DNA of 64,000 nt from Roseovarius atlanticus (lineage in GTDB: Bacteria > Pseudomonadota > Alphaproteobacteria > Rhodobacterales > Rhodobacteraceae): assembly GCF_001441615.1 (NCBI RefSeq), contig NZ_LAXJ01000027.1, forward strand, positions 49,060 through 113,059, given 5' to 3'. A program made the position numbers and the translations under genes. Under the pieces are notes generated by a model that saw nothing but the letters and a program-made list of their open reading frames with translations, did no database searches and was not told the origin of the DNA. Below, piece by piece: positions 27,253 to 35,362 of the stretch; within the stretch, counting starts at the first letter, position 1, and every line of letters starts with the position of its first letter.

Positions 27253-28056
27253 ATGCAGGAATTCCACGAAATGGGCAGCCGCCGCTTCGGGCGGGTCAAC
27301 TGGCTTGGGCTGGCCACGCTGGCCAAGCGCGAGACGCAGCGGTTTCTCGCCGTCTGGACGCAGACGCTGATGGCGCCGCTGGCCACGGCGGGACTGTTCC
27401 TGGTGATCTTTTCCATCGCCATCGGCGAGCGGCGGGGCGACGTGATGGGTGTGGATTTCACCACCTTCATCGCGCCCGGCATCCTTATGATGACGGTGAT
27501 CCAGAACAGTTTCGCCAATACCTCGTCGTCCATCGTGATTTCCAAGGTGCAGGGCAATATCGTCGACACGCTGATGCCGCCCCTGTCGCCGGCCGAGTTG
27601 GTGCTGGGCTATCTGGCAGGCGCCATCGCGCGGGGCGTGCTGGTGGCGTTGGCCATCGCGGTGGGGCTGGCGCTGTTTTTGGGGATCGTTCCGGCACATC
27701 CGTTGATCTGGCTGGGCTTCGTGACCTTGGGCGCGGCGTTTCTGGGCGCGCTTGGCATGGTGGCGGGCATCTTCGCGCAGAAGTTCGATCAGATGGCGGC
27801 GATCACCAACTTCATCGTCACGCCGCTCGCCTTCCTGTCCGGCACGTTCTACTCGGTCGAGGCGCTGCCCGGCGCGCTATACACGATCAGCCACGTGAAC
27901 CCGGTCTTCTACCTGATGGACGGAGGGCGCTACGGCATGATCGGCGTCTCGGACAGCAGCGTGTCGCTGGGCGCGGCGATCGTGCTGGCGTCGACCCTGG
28001 CGGTGTCGCTCCTGGCCTGGGCGCTGTTCCGCAAGGGCTATCGGCTCAAAGCCTGA
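27253..28056 (+). CDS. ABC-2 type transporter permease
   Basis: 267 residues with about six hydrophobic segments in the ABC-2 permease pattern: QTLMAPLATAGLFLVIFSIA, then LMMTVIQNSF, ISKVQGNIVDTLMPPLSPAE (the coupling-helix region), a Gly/Ala-rich pair of helices, FDQMAAITNFIVTPLAFLSG and a final helix before the basic C-terminus. Relatives export polysaccharides or drugs with a separate ATPase. No ATP-binding gene is adjacent, so its partner must be encoded elsewhere. It starts 125 nt upstream-divergent from gcrA; ATG 27271 is an alternative start. Confidence 0.88.
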   Translation: MQEFHEMGSRRFGRVNWLGLATLAKRETQRFLAVWTQTLMAPLATAGLFLVIFSIAIGERRGDVMGVDFTTFIAPGILMMTVIQNSFANTSSSIVISKVQGNIVDTLMPPLSPAELVLGYLAGAIARGVLVALAIAVGLALFLGIVPAHPLIWLGFVTLGAAFLGALGMVAGIFAQKFDQMAAITNFIVTPLAFLSGTFYSVEALPGALYTISHVNPVFYLMDGGRYGMIGVSDSSVSLGAAIVLASTLAVSLLAWALFRKGYRLKA

Positions 28057-28063
28057 ACGGGCC

Positions 28064-28106
28064 CATTTTCCGCGCGGAAAATGGCGGCGAAAATACGCAT
28101 TTTCGC
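28064..28106. repeat. Two tandem ATTTTC-rich hairpins after the ABC permease
   Basis: CATTTTCC-GCGC-GGAAAATG (28064-28083) and GCGAAAAT-ACGC-ATTTTCGC (28087-28106) are each perfect 8-bp stems with 4-nt loops. They lie between convergent genes. There is no long T-run, but the stems carry A/T tracts and may act as a bidirectional terminator. Confidence 0.6.
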
Positions 28107-28120
28107 GCGCCCGGCGACGG

Positions 28121-28837
28121 TCAGTCCGGGTCCACAGGGCTCAGCGCGCAGACATGCCGTACCTTGCGCCCGTCGCGGAAATAGTCGTGCATCCCGCGCC
28201 GGTCCTCGCCCAGGATCATGTCATGGTCGATCCACGTGGCCTCGAAATTCAGCGCCTCGGCCATGAAATCCGTGGCCTTGCGCGACGGCACGCCCACCAC
28301 CGTATGGCTGCGCCCCTCGACCTCGGTCACCGCGTTCAGCGGGTTCGACACCTCTTCCTTCAGCACCTGGATCATGGCGTTGTCCAGCACGATGAATTCG
28401 CTGTCGATGATGACCAGCCCCGGTTCCAGTGCACGAATGAGCGACAACAGGCGGAAATGGTCCATCACGTGGTAAAAGATACCGTAAAGCGCCACCACGT
28501 CGAACCGCTCGCCCGCCGCGCCCCGCGCCTCAAGATCGGCGAAAAGGTCGCCGCAGGTCAGCCGCACGCGGGGCTTGAAGTCGGTCTTGGGGAAGGCGTC
28601 GAACCGCGCCACCAGTTCGGGTCGCGCCTCGACCCCCACGACCTCGGCCGCGCCGGCGGCGGCCAGCGCGTAGGACCACCGCCCGTCATGGGCGGCAATG
28701 TCCAGCACGCGGGCGCCTTCGATTTGCGGCACGAACGGGTCGATGATCAGCCTGTGGCGCTGGTTCAGGCGGTAGATCGTGGTTTCGTTGTCGTCATAGG
28801 GCGGAAGCTCGGCCAGAAAGTCGAACAACCCGCTCAT
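28121..28837 (-). CDS. Class I SAM-dependent methyltransferase
   Basis: 238 residues. Motif I is ARVLDIAAHDGRWSYALAAA (near residues 42-61), followed by VVGVEARPELV (acidic end of beta 2) and FDVVALYGIFYHVMDH (motif around the catalytic pocket). The layout recalls DUF1698/CmoB-like methyltransferases but no substrate can be named. The ATG overlaps the stop of the upstream lipoprotein gene by 4 nt (ATGA), so the two are translationally coupled. Confidence 0.83.
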   Translation of the reverse strand: MSGLFDFLAELPPYDDNETTIYRLNQRHRLIIDPFVPQIEGARVLDIAAHDGRWSYALAAAGAAEVVGVEARPELVARFDAFPKTDFKPRVRLTCGDLFADLEARGAAGERFDVVALYGIFYHVMDHFRLLSLIRALEPGLVIIDSEFIVLDNAMIQVLKEEVSNPLNAVTEVEGRSHTVVGVPSRKATDFMAEALNFEATWIDHDMILGEDRRGMHDYFRDGRKVRHVCALSPVDPD

Positions 28838-29184
28838 CGGCACAGTCGCTCGGCCCGTTCGCCATAGGCTCGGTAGGCCTTCCAGAACGCCTCGTCCCCG
28901 CCCCGGTCCGACTGGCGGATTTCCTGCGCCTTGTGCGGATCGCGATAGAACGCCGCCGCGCGGCGCTGGTCGGACGGGTTCAGCGTCTGGTCCGCCGCCG
29001 CCTGGATACAGCCACACAGCGCCTGCGACCGCGCCTTGCGGTCGGACGCCATGCAGGCGCTGGAAATCGGGCCCGACGCCATCGGCGCGGCCCGGCTGAC
29101 CGATCCGCTGCGCCCGTCGAAACGATCGGGCTGACCACACCCGGCAAGGCCGAGGGCCATGAAAGTCATCAGTAGCTTTTTCAT
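28834..29184 (-). CDS. Small lipoprotein of unknown function
   Basis: 116 residues. Lipobox LGLAGC with Cys16 after a short hydrophobic signal, so it is anchored to the membrane facing the periplasm. The mature part is basic and has four further cysteines (SSACMASDRKARSQALCGCI and the final ERLCR). No recognised enzyme motif. Similar roseobacter proteins sometimes carry a transporter name; nothing in this sequence supports transport. Coupled by ATGA overlap to the methyltransferase. Confidence 0.72.
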   Translation of the reverse strand: MKKLLMTFMALGLAGCGQPDRFDGRSGSVSRAAPMASGPISSACMASDRKARSQALCGCIQAAADQTLNPSDQRRAAAFYRDPHKAQEIRQSDRGGDEAFWKAYRAYGERAERLCR

Positions 29185-29329
29185 CGGGACTGTCCTGCTC
29201 TGTCCTCAAAGTGTCGGCGGGATCGCGGGTTTGCCCCGTCTTGGCCGCGCCGTTTCGTTAACCTTCAATACACGCGATATTGCCCCAATGCCCGGCGTTT
29301 TTCAATCGCGATGACGCGGACCGCGACGC

Positions 29330-29926
29330 TCAGTCCTGCGACGGATTTTCCTCGGGGCGCGTGGTGTCGTACTGATCACCCGGCGACGTGAACCGCGTCC
29401 ACCGCGCCGGCAGGATCGAACCGGACGTGAGCGCCAGGTTTTCGCCTGTCGCCGGCATGAACCAGATCTCGACGCCGATGCCGTCGCTGTCGCGTTCGCG
29501 CACCACGGCGCGGCGCGGAATGCGGATCTCGACGCGCGCCGCGTCGCGATAGGGCAGGCCTGTGCCCATGCAGGTGGCCGGCGCGCCGACATAGCTCTCG
29601 GCAGGCGCCACCTCGTTGAACACACGCAGGTCGTGCAGCACCACCTGCCCGTCCACGGCCAGCGTTCCGGGCGCCAGAAGGTCGCGCACGTGCGGGCGCA
29701 CATAGGCTGTCAGCCGCTCGCTTTGCGCCCAGACCCCGCAGAGCGCCAGTTGCCCGTCGACGGCTCGCCGCGGCTCGACCGCCACGGTGATGCCGCCCCC
29801 GGTGCTGAAATCGCCGCCGCCCAGCGTGATATCGCCGCGCAACGGCACGGCCTCGGGCGCGGCCATCGCGTGGCCGGACACGCTGATCGCGGCCAGCGTG
29901 GCAATCATAAAGGCGCGAAACGACAT
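29330..29926 (-). CDS. Hypothetical exported protein
   Basis: 198 residues. The signal peptide MSFRAFMIATLAAISVSGHA is followed by a Gly-rich N-terminal stretch (GDITLGGGDFSTGGGITVAV) and a beta-rich domain with two cysteines (LALCGVW and ATCMGTG), probably periplasmic. A GGGGAG site lies 7 nt before the ATG at 29926; the much longer upstream frame was rejected because it has no ribosome site and runs through the divergent DUF4394 promoter. Family not recognised. Confidence 0.68.
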   Translation of the reverse strand: MSFRAFMIATLAAISVSGHAMAAPEAVPLRGDITLGGGDFSTGGGITVAVEPRRAVDGQLALCGVWAQSERLTAYVRPHVRDLLAPGTLAVDGQVVLHDLRVFNEVAPAESYVGAPATCMGTGLPYRDAARVEIRIPRRAVVRERDSDGIGVEIWFMPATGENLALTSGSILPARWTRFTSPGDQYDTTRPEENPSQD

Positions 29927-30137
29927 GGTGCGGCTCCCCGATGCGGTTGGTGTAAGGCTACAGGGCTTTCCGCCGCGCATCAACAGAACCGCGGCCCCCC
30001 CTGCGCAAACCCGCGCGACGACTGCCACAAAAATTTTTGCTCCGCGCTGAAACTTCTTTCGGCCGCCTTTCGTGCCTTCGATCAAGCGCTGGCCAGGACG
30101 GCCGGTTGCGTGAACTTGAAAAACAGAGAGGACTAAA

Positions 30138-30989
30138 ATGTATACTCGTACCATTACTGCTGTTTCCGCCCTGTCGATGCTTGGGGGCGCCGCCCTCGCG
30201 CAGAGCGATGGCGCTGACATGGGTTTCGCGCTTGCCAATGACGGCATGACACTTGTTTCCATGGCCGACATCACGTCGCCAACCGACGTTCAGACCATGG
30301 ACCTCAGCGAGGCGCTGGATGCCATCGCATGGCGCCCCGTCACTGGCGAACTGCTGGGCTTCAAGAACGGCATGGTCGTCACCATCGATCCCGCGAGCGG
30401 TGAAATGACCGACCTGGAAGCGGCGTTCAACGACGACGCAATGGTCGCCGACGGCTCCAAGGTCGCGTTCGACTTCAACAACAAGATCGACGCCGTGCGC
30501 GCCGTATCCTCGGAAGAAGACAACCTGGTCTATTTCCCCAAGGATTTCAGCGCAGAGGACAAGGCCGGCAAGGTCGTCCGCGTCACTGATCTGGCCTATG
30601 CCGAAGGCGATGCGAACGCTGGCGCCGACCCGATGATCTATGCCAACGCCTATACCAACGCGATCAACGGCGAGACCGCCGGCAGCACCTTCCAGTACGC
30701 GCTTGACGCCGAGACGGATTCTCTCGTCAGCCTGGCCAACAACGAAGGCACGCTGGAAACCATCGCCGAGGTCACCGTCGACGGCGAGGCCGTGGACCTG
30801 AGCGACTGGGGCGGGTTCGACATCATGTCGCCGTCCGAGGGCGAGGACATGGCCTATGCCATCCTGCAGATGGAAGGCGCCGAGACGGCCGGTTTCTACA
30901 CCATCAACCTGGAAACGGGTGAGGCCATGATGCAGGCCGATCTGGGCATGGGCGGCTTCACCGCGCTGGCCATCGCACAGGCCCGCTAA
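30138..30989 (+). CDS. DUF4394-type exported beta-propeller-like protein
   Basis: 283 residues, very acidic. Signal peptide MYTRTITAVSALSMLGGAAL. The mature protein has repeated blades with 'LDAIAWRPVTGELLGF', 'YFPKDFSAEDKAGKVVRVTD', 'GADPMIYANAYTNAINGETA' and 'TAGFYTINLETGEAMM', which fit the DUF4394 pattern. Function unknown; strong acidity suggests export in a marine cell. A good AGAGAGGA ribosome site is present. Downstream lies a terminator, so it is probably monocistronic. Confidence 0.78.
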   Translation: MYTRTITAVSALSMLGGAALAQSDGADMGFALANDGMTLVSMADITSPTDVQTMDLSEALDAIAWRPVTGELLGFKNGMVVTIDPASGEMTDLEAAFNDDAMVADGSKVAFDFNNKIDAVRAVSSEEDNLVYFPKDFSAEDKAGKVVRVTDLAYAEGDANAGADPMIYANAYTNAINGETAGSTFQYALDAETDSLVSLANNEGTLETIAEVTVDGEAVDLSDWGGFDIMSPSEGEDMAYAILQMEGAETAGFYTINLETGEAMMQADLGMGGFTALAIAQAR

Positions 30990-31000
30990 GACAAGACTGC

Positions 31001-31054
31001 GTAACGAGTTCCCTGTTTTCTGTTTGGTAACGAGTCATTGGGGACGTAACGAGT
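31001..31054 (+). repeat. Three direct copies of GTAACGAGT
   Basis: Exact 9-mers at 31001-31009, 31027-31035 and 31046-31054, spaced 26 and 19 nt apart, between the DUF4394 stop and its terminator. Could be transcript-level binding sites or a decayed short tandem array. Confidence 0.6.
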
Positions 31055-31057
31055 GTG

Positions 31058-31087
31058 GAGGGGGGCCTTTTGGCTCCCCTCTTTTTT
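31058..31087 (+). terminator. Intrinsic terminator of the DUF4394 gene
   Basis: 10-bp stem GAGGGGGGCC / GGCTCCCCTC with one G-U pair, TTTT loop and six Ts (31082-31087). Confidence 0.9.
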
Positions 31088-31110
31088 GTGCGTTGGTAGC
31101 GGATATCCTA

Positions 31111-31341
31111 TTCGCGCGGAACAGAGGCGCGGCCCTGCCGCGCCGCCGCGCGATCGTCCGCTGACCGAAAGGCGATTGCGCGCAATCGCCGAAAGGGGGA
31201 CCGCCCCCCGGGGCTGGCGATTGGCTGACGCTAGCACCTCGAATTGCCGTTTCACGGATATGGCCAAGATAAAGTGCTCTGAAGAGAGGTCGGTTCGCCA
31301 TCCCGCGGTCTGGCGATCGCGCGGCGCAAAAGGCCGAACGG
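31111..31341. repeat. Dispersed palindromic repeat, copy 1 (about 230 bp)
   Basis: Shares long blocks with 40519-40706: CGCGCGGAA, GGCGCGGCCCTGCCG, GCCGCGCGATCG, ACCGCCCCCCGG, GCTGGCGATTGG, CGGATATGGC and CCCGCGGTCTGGC. The ends are inverted repeats (CGCCGCGCGATCG near 31144-31156 against CGATCGCGCGGCG near 31313-31325). This copy has an extra ~40 bp holding a perfect 20-bp palindrome at 31171-31190. No coding potential; MITE-like or a structured RNA element. Confidence 0.75.
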
Positions 31342-31342
31342 T

Positions 31343-31927
31343 TTACCCTACATCCGTCCGGCCGCGCCGATCCCCGCGCAGCGATGCGTACAGAACATGC
31401 GTCCGCCAGCGCCCTGCGATTTGCAGGTAACTCTGCGCCACGCCCTCGTACTTGAACCCGCAGCTTTCCAGCAGCCGCCGCGACGGCGCGTTCTCGGGCA
31501 GGCAAGCCGCCTCCAGCCGCGACAGGTCCAGCCGTTCGAACGCGTAATGCGACATCGCCTGCAAAGCTTCGCGCATGTATCCCTTGCGCGCATACGGCTG
31601 GCCGGTCCAATAGCCCAGCGTGCCCGCCTGCGCCGGGCCGCGCCGGATATTGTCCAGCGTGATCGCCCCCACCAGTTTGTCACCCTCGCGCCGGAACAGG
31701 AACAACGGCACCGCCGAGCCCGACGCAATCGACCGCTGCGACCAGTAGACCCGGTTGGCGAACCCCTTGCGCGACAGGTGGTCGGCGGCCCATTGCGGCT
31801 CCCACGGGGTCAGGAAATCGGCACTGCTTTCGCGTAAGGACGACCAGTCGCGGAAGTCCGTCAAAACGGGCTGACGCAATGTCAGGCGCTCCGTCTCGAT
31901 CCGGATCTTCCGGCGCGGCAGGAACAT
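31343..31927 (-). CDS. GNAT-family N-acetyltransferase (RimJ-like)
   Basis: 194 residues. Acetyl-CoA-dependent transfer. The N-terminus has TERLTLRQPVLTDFRDW, then 'KLVGAITLDNIRRGPAQAGTLGYW' with the Q/R-x-x-G-x-G/A-like region seen as PYARKGYMREALQAMSHYAF, and LEAACLPENAPSRRLLESCG with the conserved Asn and Ser-Arg-R pair. This matches ribosomal-protein alanine acetyltransferase-type GNATs; the real acceptor is unproven. Last gene of the cta-thrC operon; its ATG overlaps the M16 peptidase stop by 1 nt. Confidence 0.88.
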   Translation of the reverse strand: MFLPRRKIRIETERLTLRQPVLTDFRDWSSLRESSADFLTPWEPQWAADHLSRKGFANRVYWSQRSIASGSAVPLFLFRREGDKLVGAITLDNIRRGPAQAGTLGYWTGQPYARKGYMREALQAMSHYAFERLDLSRLEAACLPENAPSRRLLESCGFKYEGVAQSYLQIAGRWRTHVLYASLRGDRRGRTDVG

Positions 31928-33189
31928 CAGGCCGCGCGCCTTTCCTGCAAGGTCTGCAAAGACGGTGCATGGCTGACAGGGCCGTACAGCGCCAGCGCGG
32001 CAGGCGCTTGCGTCGCGATCACCTCGGCATGGCTGCGCAGGTCGGTCAGCGTGACCGCGTCGATCCGCTCCACCACTTCCTCAAGGTCCGGCACCCGGCC
32101 CCAGATCTGCATCATCCGGGCCGAGCGTTCGGCCCGGCTCGACGGGCTTTCCAGCCCCATCAGCAGGCCCGCCTTCATCTGCGCCCGCGCCCGGTCCAGC
32201 TCGGCCTGGCTGAAATCCTCGGCGGCGCGCTTCATCTCGTCCACCGTCAGCCGCCCAAGGCTTTCCATCTCCTCGGCCGAGGTGCCGGCATAGATCGTCA
32301 GCATCCCGGTATCCGCATAGGCACCGGCCTGCGCGAAGATCGTATAGCACAGCCCCCGCCGCTCGCGGATCTCCTGGAACAGCCGCGACGACATCGAGCC
32401 GCCCAGCGCCGAGGCGTAGATCTGCGCGGTATGAATGTCGGGGCTGGAATAGTTCGAGCTCTCGAACGCCATGGCGAAATGCGCCTGCTCCAGCGTGCGC
32501 ACGGTACGCGTCTCGCCCCCGGTGAACTTGGCGGCGGGCGGCGCGATGGTGTTCGAGGGCTGCATGTCGCCGAACGCCTCTTCGGCCAGCTTCACCAGCG
32601 CGTCGTGATCCACGGCCCCGGCGGCGGACAGGATCATCTGCCCGGGGCGATAGCGCTGATCGACGAACCGCGTCAGGTCATCGCGCGAAAAGCTGCGCAC
32701 CCGGTCCTCGGGGCCCAGGATCGTGCGGCCCAGCGGGTGATTGGGATAGGCCTGTTCCTGCAACCAGTCGAAGATGATGTCGTCGGGCGTATCCAGCGCC
32801 TGCCCGATCTCCTGCAGGATCACGCCGCGCTCGACCTCGATCTCGCGCGCGTCGAAGACCGGGTTGCGCAGGATATCGGCCACCACGTCCAGCGCCAGCG
32901 GCACGTCGTCGGCCAGCACGCGGGCGTAATAGGCCGTCACTTCGCGGCTGGTGTAGGCGTTGATATAGCCGCCCACATCCTCGATCGCCTCGGCAATCTC
33001 AAGCGCGTTGCGCCGCTTGGTGCCCTTGAAAGCCATGTGTTCGAGAAAATGCGCGATGCCGTTCTGGGCTGCGTCCTCGTGCCGGGCGCCGGCCAGAACC
33101 CACACGCCGATGGCCGCCGATTGCAGGCCCGGCATGTGTTCGGTGACGATGCGAAATCCGTTGTCGAGAGTGGTCAGATTGACGGTCAA
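31927..33189 (-). CDS. M16-family zinc peptidase (processing-peptidase-like)
   Basis: 420 residues. Inverted zinc motif HFLEH (HxxEH) in GIAHFLEHMAFKGTKRR near residue 47-51, with the downstream Glu ligand region about 75 residues later in EVERGVILQEIGQALDTPDD. It resembles the mitochondrial processing peptidase beta subunit and bacterial PqqL/YmxG-type proteins. No signal peptide, so location is uncertain. Its ATG overlaps the thrC stop by 4 nt and its stop overlaps the GNAT start. The thrC-M16-GNAT order is conserved in Rhodobacterales as far as I know. Confidence 0.92.
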   Translation of the reverse strand: MTVNLTTLDNGFRIVTEHMPGLQSAAIGVWVLAGARHEDAAQNGIAHFLEHMAFKGTKRRNALEIAEAIEDVGGYINAYTSREVTAYYARVLADDVPLALDVVADILRNPVFDAREIEVERGVILQEIGQALDTPDDIIFDWLQEQAYPNHPLGRTILGPEDRVRSFSRDDLTRFVDQRYRPGQMILSAAGAVDHDALVKLAEEAFGDMQPSNTIAPPAAKFTGGETRTVRTLEQAHFAMAFESSNYSSPDIHTAQIYASALGGSMSSRLFQEIRERRGLCYTIFAQAGAYADTGMLTIYAGTSAEEMESLGRLTVDEMKRAAEDFSQAELDRARAQMKAGLLMGLESPSSRAERSARMMQIWGRVPDLEEVVERIDAVTLTDLRSHAEVIATQAPAALALYGPVSHAPSLQTLQERRAA

Positions 33190-34574
33190 TTCGGGATGCG
33201 GTCCTTGATGAGGGTTTCGATGGCGGCAAGGTCGTTCTCGACCCGTGTCACGCGTTCCGACCGCTCATACAGGTCGGCCATGCGGTCGGGCAAGGGGGGA
33301 TGTTGGCCGCTGGCCTTTTCCACCGCGGCCGGAAACTTCGCCGGATGGGCGGTCGCCAGCGTGATCATCGGGGTGGCCGCGTCGCGCATCTCTTCGGCGA
33401 CCTTCACGCCCACGGCGGAATGCGGGCACAGAAGTTCCCCGGCGGCGTTCCATGTCTCAAGAATCGTGGCGCGGGTCTCGTCCTCGTCGCAGCGGCCCGA
33501 GGCGAAACTCTCCCGCAGCGCCTCCAGCGCGCCCTGGCTGACCGAAAAGCCGCCCGCCTTCAACTCGTCCATCAACTGCGCCACCGCCGCGCCGTCCTGA
33601 TCATAGGCATAGTAAAGCGCCCGCTCGAAGTTGGAACTGACCTGGATATCCATCGACGGGCTGATCGACGGGATCACACCGTCGGGCTTGTACTCGGATG
33701 TCGTCAGGCAGCGGTGCAAGATGTCGTTCTGGTTGGTGGCCACAATCAGCCAGTCGATGGGCAGGCCCATGCGCTTGGCAATGTAGCCTGCGAAGATGTC
33801 CCCGAAATTACCGGTGGGCACGGTGAAACTGACCTTGCGCTCCGGCGCGCCCAGCGACACGGCGGCGGTGAAGTAATACACCACCTGCGCCAGCACCCGC
33901 GCCCAGTTGATCGAGTTCACGCCGGCCAGGCCCACCGCATCGCGGAACTCGAAATCGTTGAACATGTCCTTCACCCGCGCCTGGCAGGCGTCGAAATCGC
34001 CGTCGAGGGCGATGGCATGCACGTTGTCCTCGACAGGCGTGGTCATCTGCCGCCGCTGCACCTCGCTGACGCGGCCATGGGGGTAGAGGATGAAGACATC
34101 CACCTTGTCCAGCCCCCGGAACGCCTCGATCGCCGCCGAGCCCGTGTCGCCCGAGGTGGCGCCCACGATGCACACCCGGTCGCCGGAGCGTTTCAGCGAT
34201 GCCTCGAACAGCTGGCCGATCAACTGCATCGCGAAATCCTTGAAGGCAAGCGTCGGGCCGTGGAACAACTCCAGCAGGAAGTGCCCGGCATCAAGTTGCT
34301 TCAGCGGTGCGCGCGCGGCGTGGCCAAACCCGGCATAGGTCCTGGCGATGATCGTGCGGAATTCGTCATCGGTGAAGGCGTCGCCGATGAAGGGGCGCAT
34401 GATGCGAAACGCCGCCTCCTCGTAAGACACCCCGTGCAGCGCCTTGATGTCGTCCGCAGTCAGCGTCGGAATGCTCTCGGGCAGGTACAACCCACCGTCC
34501 CGCGCCAGCCCGGTCAGCATGGCTTCCTCGAAACTCAAGACGGGCGCGTTGCCCCGGGTCGAGATGTATTTCAT
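33186..34574 (-). CDS. thrC: Threonine synthase
   Basis: 462 residues. PLP enzyme converting O-phosphohomoserine to threonine. N-terminus MKYISTRGNAPVLSFEEAML and GLYLPE are family-typical. The PLP lysine lies in PTLAFKDFAMQ, and the phosphate-binding loop is GATSGDTGSAAIEAF. The start was set at MKYISTRG (nt 34574), which overlaps the surf1 stop by 4 nt; a longer frame is unlikely. A biosynthetic gene inside the oxidase assembly operon, which is odd functionally but coupled by overlaps on both sides. Confidence 0.95.
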   Translation of the reverse strand: MKYISTRGNAPVLSFEEAMLTGLARDGGLYLPESIPTLTADDIKALHGVSYEEAAFRIMRPFIGDAFTDDEFRTIIARTYAGFGHAARAPLKQLDAGHFLLELFHGPTLAFKDFAMQLIGQLFEASLKRSGDRVCIVGATSGDTGSAAIEAFRGLDKVDVFILYPHGRVSEVQRRQMTTPVEDNVHAIALDGDFDACQARVKDMFNDFEFRDAVGLAGVNSINWARVLAQVVYYFTAAVSLGAPERKVSFTVPTGNFGDIFAGYIAKRMGLPIDWLIVATNQNDILHRCLTTSEYKPDGVIPSISPSMDIQVSSNFERALYYAYDQDGAAVAQLMDELKAGGFSVSQGALEALRESFASGRCDEDETRATILETWNAAGELLCPHSAVGVKVAEEMRDAATPMITLATAHPAKFPAAVEKASGQHPPLPDRMADLYERSERVTRVENDLAAIETLIKDRIPN

Positions 34575-35260
34575 CGGTCCAGTCCTTTTGCGACGCCGCG
34601 GCCGCGGAAGATATAGAACGCGGTCATGCCCAGCCAGATGGCCGCCAGCGAGAACCACGTGATCGCATATTGCAAGTGATCGTTCGGAATGTGGCCCGTG
34701 TCCACCGGCAAGGGCGTCACTGCCTCCTCGGGTTGCGACAGGGTGCGCGCCACCAGCAGCACCGGCTCGGTGTCCAGAACCTCGGCCATCTGGCCCAGGT
34801 CGCGGGCGAACCACGTGTTGCCATCCACATCGTTTTCAGGAGTCGAGCTGTTGCGATCGTCGGGCCAGTGCAGGTTCCCGGTGACCGTCAGCACGCCTTC
34901 CGGCGCCGCCTCCAGCGTCTCGCCTTGCCGGATGAACCCGCGATCCACCAGAATGCGCCGCCCCCCTTCGGTCTCGAAGGGCGAGATCACCAGATATCCC
35001 GCGCCCACCTGCTTGCGGCTGACCAGCACCCGCAACGCACCGTCTTGGAATTGACCGCTCACCTCAACCGGCAGATACTTGTCGGCTTCAGGATCGAAAC
35101 TTTCCGGCAGGGCCACCGGCGCGGCCGCGATGCGCGTCTCGATCTGCGCCAGGATGCCTTCCTTCCACTCCAGCCGCTGCATCTGCCACACGCCCAGCCA
35201 GATCAGCACGGCGGCACCGGCCAGCCCGAAGATCAGCGGAAGTACCAGGTTTCTCTGCAT
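34571..35260 (-). CDS. SURF1-family cytochrome oxidase assembly protein
   Basis: 229 residues with two membrane helices at the ends (about 5-25 and 202-222, near LQYAITWFSLAAIWLGMTAF) and a large periplasmic domain between, the SURF1 topology. Contains LGVWQMQRLEWK after the first helix and a central GAGYLVISPFETEGGRRILV then DRGF motif. Helps heme a insertion into subunit I. The start MQRNLVLPLIFG was chosen over a longer frame. Operon position between ctaE and thrC. Confidence 0.92.
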   Translation of the reverse strand: MQRNLVLPLIFGLAGAAVLIWLGVWQMQRLEWKEGILAQIETRIAAAPVALPESFDPEADKYLPVEVSGQFQDGALRVLVSRKQVGAGYLVISPFETEGGRRILVDRGFIRQGETLEAAPEGVLTVTGNLHWPDDRNSSTPENDVDGNTWFARDLGQMAEVLDTEPVLLVARTLSQPEEAVTPLPVDTGHIPNDHLQYAITWFSLAAIWLGMTAFYIFRGRGVAKGLDR

Positions 35261-35341
35261 GATGCCCCATCTGACGCGAAAATGCGGAAGGAACCCCCTC
35301 CGCATCTTCCTCTGGCTTCAAATATCCCCGCCGGAGGCAGA

Positions 35342-35361
35342 GAATTTTCGTACGAAAATTC
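35342..35361. repeat. Perfect palindrome GAATTTTCGTACGAAAATTC
   Basis: 20-bp perfect palindrome immediately after the ctaE stop and about 80 nt before surf1. Similar in character to the ATTTTC-type hairpins at 28064-28106. It may attenuate transcription between ctaE and surf1. Confidence 0.55.
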
Positions 35362-35362
35362 T

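Noticed and set aside
28834..29184. Naming the small lipoprotein an arginine transporter
   Set aside because: Similar proteins sometimes carry this name, but there is no transporter fold; one lipid anchor and a short Cys-containing domain are all that can be seen.
29330..30274. Longer 314-codon version of the exported hypothetical protein
   Set aside because: The extra N-terminus runs through the DUF4394 promoter and start; the signal peptide and GGGGAG site set the start at 29926.
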